The notes under the pieces: generated by a model
What the model was told of the DNA's origin: nothing
The model's input: the letters and a program-made list of their open reading frames with translations, nothing else
The model's database searches: none
Made by a program: the position numbers and the translations under genes
Shown: positions 60,659 through 64,000 of the stretch, piece after piece
Layout: every line of letters begins with the position of its first letter
How positions within the stretch are numbered: the first letter of the stretch is position 1
Source: Spirochaeta africana DSM 8902
Lineage (GTDB): Bacteria; Spirochaetota; Spirochaetia; DSM-27196; DSM-8902
Length of the DNA: 64,000 nucleotides
Direction: 5' to 3'
Assembly: GCF_000242595.2 (NCBI RefSeq)
Contig: NC_017098.1
Span: 496,001 to 560,000 of the forward strand

Positions 60659-61690
60659 ATGGAAATAACAAAAGACAGATTCGGTTCCGCGTTCGATGGA
60701 ACCCCGGTAGATATCATTACCATCTCCAACAGCAGCGGGATTACCCTGCAGTGTATGTCCTACGGGGCTACCCTGGTGTCCCTCAAGATGCCCGGCCGCG
60801 ACGGCAAACTGAGCGATCTGGTACTTGGCTTCGACAGTTTCGATGACTATCTCAAGCCCCACCCGTATCTCGGGGCCACCATCGGGCGGGTCGCCGGGCG
60901 CATCAGCAAGGCGCAGTTCTCCATCGGCCCGCGCACCTTTACCCTGGAGCGTAACGACGGCAGCAACCATCTGCATGGCGGCCGCAACGGGTTTGACAAG
61001 GTAATCTGGACACCCCGGATCTTTGGCGACGGCGACGAGGTAGGCGTGACCTTCTCGCGCACCAGTCCCGACGGCGAGGAGGGGTACCCCGGCAAGCTCG
61101 ATGTAGAGGTAACCTACGCCCTGAACGACCGCAACGAGCTGGCTATCCGCTACCGTGCCGAATCCTCCAAAGCGACCCCGGTCAACCTTACCAACCACAC
61201 CTACTGGAATCTGGGCGGCAACGGCTCCATCCTCAATCACAAGCTGCGCATTAACTCCAAAAAATACCTGCCGGTAGATGACAACACCATCCCGATGGGC
61301 GACATCCTGGAAACCGACGGCACCCCCATGGATTTTTCCAGCGCCCACCCGATCGGCCGTGATATCAAGCTGGTTCCCGGCGGCTACGACCACTGCTATG
61401 TCCTGCCCGAAGCCGAAACCCGACTGCGCCCGGCAGCCATCCTGAACCACCCCGAGTCCGGCCGCACCATGGAGGTCTACACCACCAAGCCCGGGCTGCA
61501 GCTGTACACCGCCAACAAGCTGCGGGATGTGGTCGGCAAACACGGCATCCACTACGGCAAACACTCCGGCGTCTGCCTGGAGACCATGTACTTTCCCGAC
61601 TCGGTAAATCAGCACGACTTTCCCGGGATTATCCTGCGCCCCAAGGAAGAGTACCACCACGAAACGGTACACCGCTTCTCGATCCGGTAG
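60659..61690 (+). CDS. galM: aldose 1-epimerase (galactose mutarotase)
   Basis: A 343-residue cytoplasmic enzyme that interconverts alpha and beta anomers of aldoses. The sugar-binding motif is SNHLHGGRNGFDKVIW, the catalytic histidine is in NLTNHTYWNLGG, and the catalytic glutamate in SGVCLETMYFPDSVN. An aspartate-containing PGGYDHCYVL also matches. Length and motifs are normal. It stands alone, with no gal operon genes nearby; the RelBE insertion lies directly upstream but leaves its promoter whole. Confidence 0.95.
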   Translation: MEITKDRFGSAFDGTPVDIITISNSSGITLQCMSYGATLVSLKMPGRDGKLSDLVLGFDSFDDYLKPHPYLGATIGRVAGRISKAQFSIGPRTFTLERNDGSNHLHGGRNGFDKVIWTPRIFGDGDEVGVTFSRTSPDGEEGYPGKLDVEVTYALNDRNELAIRYRAESSKATPVNLTNHTYWNLGGNGSILNHKLRINSKKYLPVDDNTIPMGDILETDGTPMDFSSAHPIGRDIKLVPGGYDHCYVLPEAETRLRPAAILNHPESGRTMEVYTTKPGLQLYTANKLRDVVGKHGIHYGKHSGVCLETMYFPDSVNQHDFPGIILRPKEEYHHETVHRFSIR

Positions 61691-61773
61691 CACGACTGTC
61701 GCCCCGATCGCCGTCGGACTCCGCTGGCAGGGCGATCGTCTGTATATCCACGGTACACACTCTCCCCCGTACA

Positions 61774-61807
61774 CAAAAAAACCGCCCGGGGAACACCCCG
61801 AGCGGTT
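61774..61807 (-). terminator. intrinsic terminator after the hsp20 pair
   Basis: On the minus strand AACCGCTCGGGG pairs with CCCCGGGCGGTT (one mismatch) around TGTT, followed by seven or more T. It lies about 60 bp beyond the last hsp20 stop and also faces the galM end. Confidence 0.85.
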
Positions 61808-61868
61808 CCTGTAGCGTGTGCCGGACCGGCAGCAGCGCCTGGCCGCATGCTTCGCAGCAGCCTGCAGC

Positions 61869-62204
61869 CTACTTGGCCGCAATCTCGATCTTGCGCGGCC
61901 TGGCCTGCTCGCGAATCGGCAGGGTCAGACGCAGAATCCCGTCCTCAAGATCGGCCTGGATCTTCTCTGCATCAATCTGCTGGCCCAGATTATAGGTCCG
62001 ACAGAAATCCCCGTAGCGCCGCTCGCGCACCAGATAATGCTGCTCATCGGCCACCGGTTTGCGGGCCCCGGTAATCGTGAGGGTCGTGCCCTCTACCTCG
62101 ATACCCAGATCATCCCGGGAAACCCCCGGCATCTCCAGGTCCAGTACAATGCTTCCATCCTTTTCTGTACGGGTCTCAGCCCGTGGTCGCAGCCAGTTTC
62201 GCAT
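61869..62204 (-). CDS. Hsp20/alpha-crystallin small heat-shock protein, second gene
   Basis: A 111-residue small chaperone. The alpha-crystallin domain covers almost the whole protein, from GSIVLDLEMPGVSRDDLGIE to LEDGILRLTLPIREQARPRK. The usual IxI-type C-terminal anchor is replaced by IEI at the very end. A very strong AAGGAGGTG precedes the ATG at 62204. It is shorter than the first gene because it lacks an N-terminal arm. The two genes form one operon with a 46-bp gap and probably build mixed oligomers. Confidence 0.92.
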   Translation of the reverse strand: MRNWLRPRAETRTEKDGSIVLDLEMPGVSRDDLGIEVEGTTLTITGARKPVADEQHYLVRERRYGDFCRTYNLGQQIDAEKIQADLEDGILRLTLPIREQARPRKIEIAAK

Positions 62205-62250
62205 AACACACCTCCTTGGGTTTATTCTCTTGGTACTCGCCGCAGCCGGC

Positions 62251-62691
62251 TTACTTCCCGGCCGCATCGCTGATCTGGATCTTGCGTGCAGTAGCCGCCG
62301 CACTCTTGGGAATGTGCAGACTCAGCACCCCGTTTTCCATTCGTGCCGCTACCTTCTCGCCGTCAATCCCCTCCGGCAGGGTGATGGAGCGCTCAAAGCT
62401 CCCGCTCTCTTCCCGGGTTACCCCTGCTTCCTTCTCGCGGGTCTCGCTGTGGCGGGTGCCTTTAATGGTCAGCACATTGCTGGTCAGCGACACATCCACA
62501 TCCTCGCGACGTACCCCCGGCAGATCGGCATAGATGTCATAGGCATCCTCGCGCTCGACCACATCCAGCCGCGGATACACATCGCTCCAGCGACCGCCCC
62601 GATCCATCAGAAAACTCTCGAACAGGCGATCCAGATCCTGTTCCCAGTCCTGCAGTGCCCGCATCGGGCTGTTCCATGTTACCAGATTCAT
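62251..62691 (-). CDS. Hsp20/alpha-crystallin small heat-shock protein, first gene
   Basis: A 146-residue small chaperone. The N-terminal arm (MNLVTWNSPMRALQDWEQDL) precedes an alpha-crystallin domain running from about residue 40 (PRLDVVEREDAYDIYADLPG) to LSLHIPKSAAATARKIQI near the end, with the conserved A-x-x-x-n-G-V-L as ARMENGVLSLHIP. AAGGAGGTG precedes the ATG at 62691. It binds unfolding proteins without ATP. It is the first gene behind a sigma-54-like promoter at 62764-62778. Confidence 0.93.
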   Translation of the reverse strand: MNLVTWNSPMRALQDWEQDLDRLFESFLMDRGGRWSDVYPRLDVVEREDAYDIYADLPGVRREDVDVSLTSNVLTIKGTRHSETREKEAGVTREESGSFERSITLPEGIDGEKVAARMENGVLSLHIPKSAAATARKIQISDAAGK

Positions 62692-62763
62692 AACGCACCT
62701 CCTTATCGTGCTGCCCGCTGCATCCCGCAGCCGGCCTTGATTTGTCTCTTCACTAACCTGTAT

Positions 62764-62778
62764 GCAGGAACCGTGCCA
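62764..62778 (-). promoter_or_regulatory. sigma-54-type promoter of the hsp20 pair
   Basis: The minus strand reads TGGCACGGTTCCTGC, which matches the -24/-12 consensus TGGCACG-N4-TTGC at all but one base, with GG-N10-GC spacing exactly right. The predicted start lies about 60 bp before the first hsp20 ATG. No CIRCE element is seen. Confidence 0.75.
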
Positions 62779-63189
62779 ACTTTGAATTTTTCAGGACGAG
62801 TCAGCACTATCAATCGAAGGGCGGGGCGCTCGCTGCGCAAATGCAGATACCGCAATAATTTATCCCGCGCCGGTGTCGATCGGCAGACACAGGGTTTTGC
62901 TGAGCGTACCCGGAAGACAGTATCGGCAGCCGCCAACCCGCATATCCCTGGGTCTCTGCGAAACGCACCAAACAATCACGATGGCACAAATTGAGTCATT
63001 ATGACTCATTTAGACTGGGTATATATGACCAGGTTGAGCAAAATACACCGGAGATACATATCTGAAAAAAAACACGCAAAAAATTGGTATTTTCCGATAC
63101 ATGTGCTACTCTGGCGGAGTGGTGCTATTGGGGATTTGCTGTGCCCAATCATCAAGAGAAATCACTCAATCACAAGGTAGTAATAGTCT
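62779..63189. promoter_or_regulatory. 410-bp gap without genes; palindrome at 62992-63008
   Basis: No coding frame here looks real. The one clear structure is TGAGTCA-TTA-TGACTCA (62992-63008), a perfect 7-bp inverted repeat. It could be the upstream activator site for the sigma-54 promoter (about 220 bp away) or an operator for the lipoprotein gene at 63190. An A-rich block follows at 63062-63085. Confidence 0.5.
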
Positions 63190-64000
63190 ATGGCGCGAGG
63201 ATTAATATCGGTACTCGCCGGCCTGTGCATCGGGCTGGTGCTCTCCTGTTCCCCGGCGGATATCTGGCAGTCCGATATCCGCTCCTACGTAGAGGACGGC
63301 ATGTCCGCCGTGCTGCTGGAGCGCTGGCAGATATCGTCTGCCGGCATGGTGCGCGCCCACAGCGTACCCGAGCACGAAAACGATCTGCATCTGCGCCTTA
63401 TCAACCCGCGCAACCTCCCCCTGGAGCTTGAACTGGTAGCTGCCGATCCGGAACTCTATGAGGGTGGGGCGGAGCCACATATCGAATATTACGATACCCA
63501 CAATGTGTACATCAATCTTCACCCTGCCCTGGCAGCCGAAAATACCACACTGCGCCTCACCCTGCATGTCTCATCCCCCCAGGTTGCCCGGGAGTTTCCA
63601 CCCATCGAGCTGAACCTGCCCAGCCGCTTTCCGGATTCCTCCATCGAGGTAGCCATCGACATCGCCAACCCCGACGCCCATGTACTGAGCTTTGATCCGA
63701 CCATTACCCAGGTAGATGTTGGCTCAGAACCGATATCGATTGCTCCGCAGACGCCAAGCGATCTTGTCAATAACGACGAAGATTGGGAATGGTATGTAAA
63801 TGGTGCCGGTCCCTATGGTAACGGCAGCAGCTTCGATTTCACTCCCATTAACGCCGGCGACTACATCATCAGCGCCTCTGTAACCCTGGATGGCATCCGC
63901 TACTCCGGCGAGATGCTGATTCGCGTCGTGCATCCCGGCAGCACTACCTATGCGATTTTTTACGATGCCAATGGGGGGAGCGACGCACCCGAGTATCAGC
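63190..64000 (+). CDS. lipoprotein with an InlB-type repeat start, incomplete at window end
   Basis: The frame opened by ATG 63190 stays open to the window end (270 codons). Residues 1-20 are a signal peptide with lipobox LVLSC. A beta-rich region follows with long Asp/Glu/Pro-rich stretches and an Ig-like segment near residues 200-250 (YVNGAGPYGNGSSFDFTP, then INAGDYIISASVTLDG). The last residues, YAIFYDANGGSDAPEYQ, match the start of a Listeria-Bacteroides (InlB B) repeat. It is probably a surface-exposed or adhesive lipoprotein; more repeats may lie beyond the edge. Confidence 0.82.
   Translation, partial: MARGLISVLAGLCIGLVLSCSPADIWQSDIRSYVEDGMSAVLLERWQISSAGMVRAHSVPEHENDLHLRLINPRNLPLELELVAADPELYEGGAEPHIEYYDTHNVYINLHPALAAENTTLRLTLHVSSPQVAREFPPIELNLPSRFPDSSIEVAIDIANPDAHVLSFDPTITQVDVGSEPISIAPQTPSDLVNNDEDWEWYVNGAGPYGNGSSFDFTPINAGDYIISASVTLDGIRYSGEMLIRVVHPGSTTYAIFYDANGGSDAPEYQ

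Noticed and set aside
62059-62994. Open frame of 311 codons opposite the hsp20 genes and upstream gap
   Set aside because: It is mostly antisense to hsp20 and has no motif, no ribosome site and no promoter.

Overview
The window looks like the chromosome of a free-living spirochaete (Spirochaeta/Alkalispirochaeta type). This is inferred from gene content: a class I lysyl-tRNA synthetase, a 7TM receptor fused to a SpoIIE phosphatase, several lipoproteins with short spirochaete-like lipoboxes, chemotaxis and GGDEF proteins sharing one sensor domain, and high GC. No rRNA, tRNA, CRISPR array, phage gene or transposase was recognised.

Layout. 0-7.8 kb: a LacI-type regulator divergent from a sugar or polyol operon (ABC ATPase, permease, binding protein, zinc-type polyol dehydrogenase, FGGY kinase). 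7.8-9.3: a chemotaxis receptor broken by a frameshift and an internal deletion. 9.4-10.6: queF plus a queuosine-precursor transporter behind a preQ1-I riboswitch. 10.7-13.3: mgtE and mgtC behind an M-box riboswitch and an intrinsic terminator. 13.4-18.7: an ABC-2 exporter with a NarL-type two-component system. 18.7-21.6: csaA and membrane proteins. 21.8-28.2: an accessory island of DUF4143 ATPase, VapBC, HepT-MntA, FitAB-like, VapBC and a frameshifted Uma2 gene, with the housekeeping gene mnmA inside it. 28.2-33.8: a 149-bp inverted-repeat element, metA (acetyl type), dusA, a diguanylate cyclase and a Pit transporter. 34-46: an envelope block (Ig-like/OmpA protein, lipase-like lipoprotein, alpha-2-macroglobulin, PBP1C). 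46-51.3: GPH symporter, SpoIIE phosphatase, beta-barrel protein, RlpA. 51.4-57.8: lysK-rpiA, a second inverted-repeat element, era, clpP, purC and a secreted nuclease-like protein. 57.9-61.7: a SMUG1-like glycosylase, rmuC, a RelBE module flanked by a 105-bp duplication of the rmuC 5' end, and galM. 61.8-64: two hsp20 genes with a sigma-54-like promoter, and the start of a lipoprotein that runs off the window.

Three themes cut across the genes. First, several housekeeping proteins (kinase, MnmA, DusA, Era, SMUG1, A2M) carry in-frame Gly/Ala/Ser/Pro-rich insertions; one of these in mnmA resembles an intergenic palindromic repeat. Second, a family of ~150-bp elements with 21-22-bp terminal inverted repeats lies in intergenic gaps, and its two full copies differ by mirrored substitutions that keep the repeats perfect. 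Third, many first genes of transcription units have a -10 box only 6-8 nt before the start codon and no Shine-Dalgarno sequence, which suggests widespread leaderless transcripts. All assignments come from reading the sequence; no database search was run.
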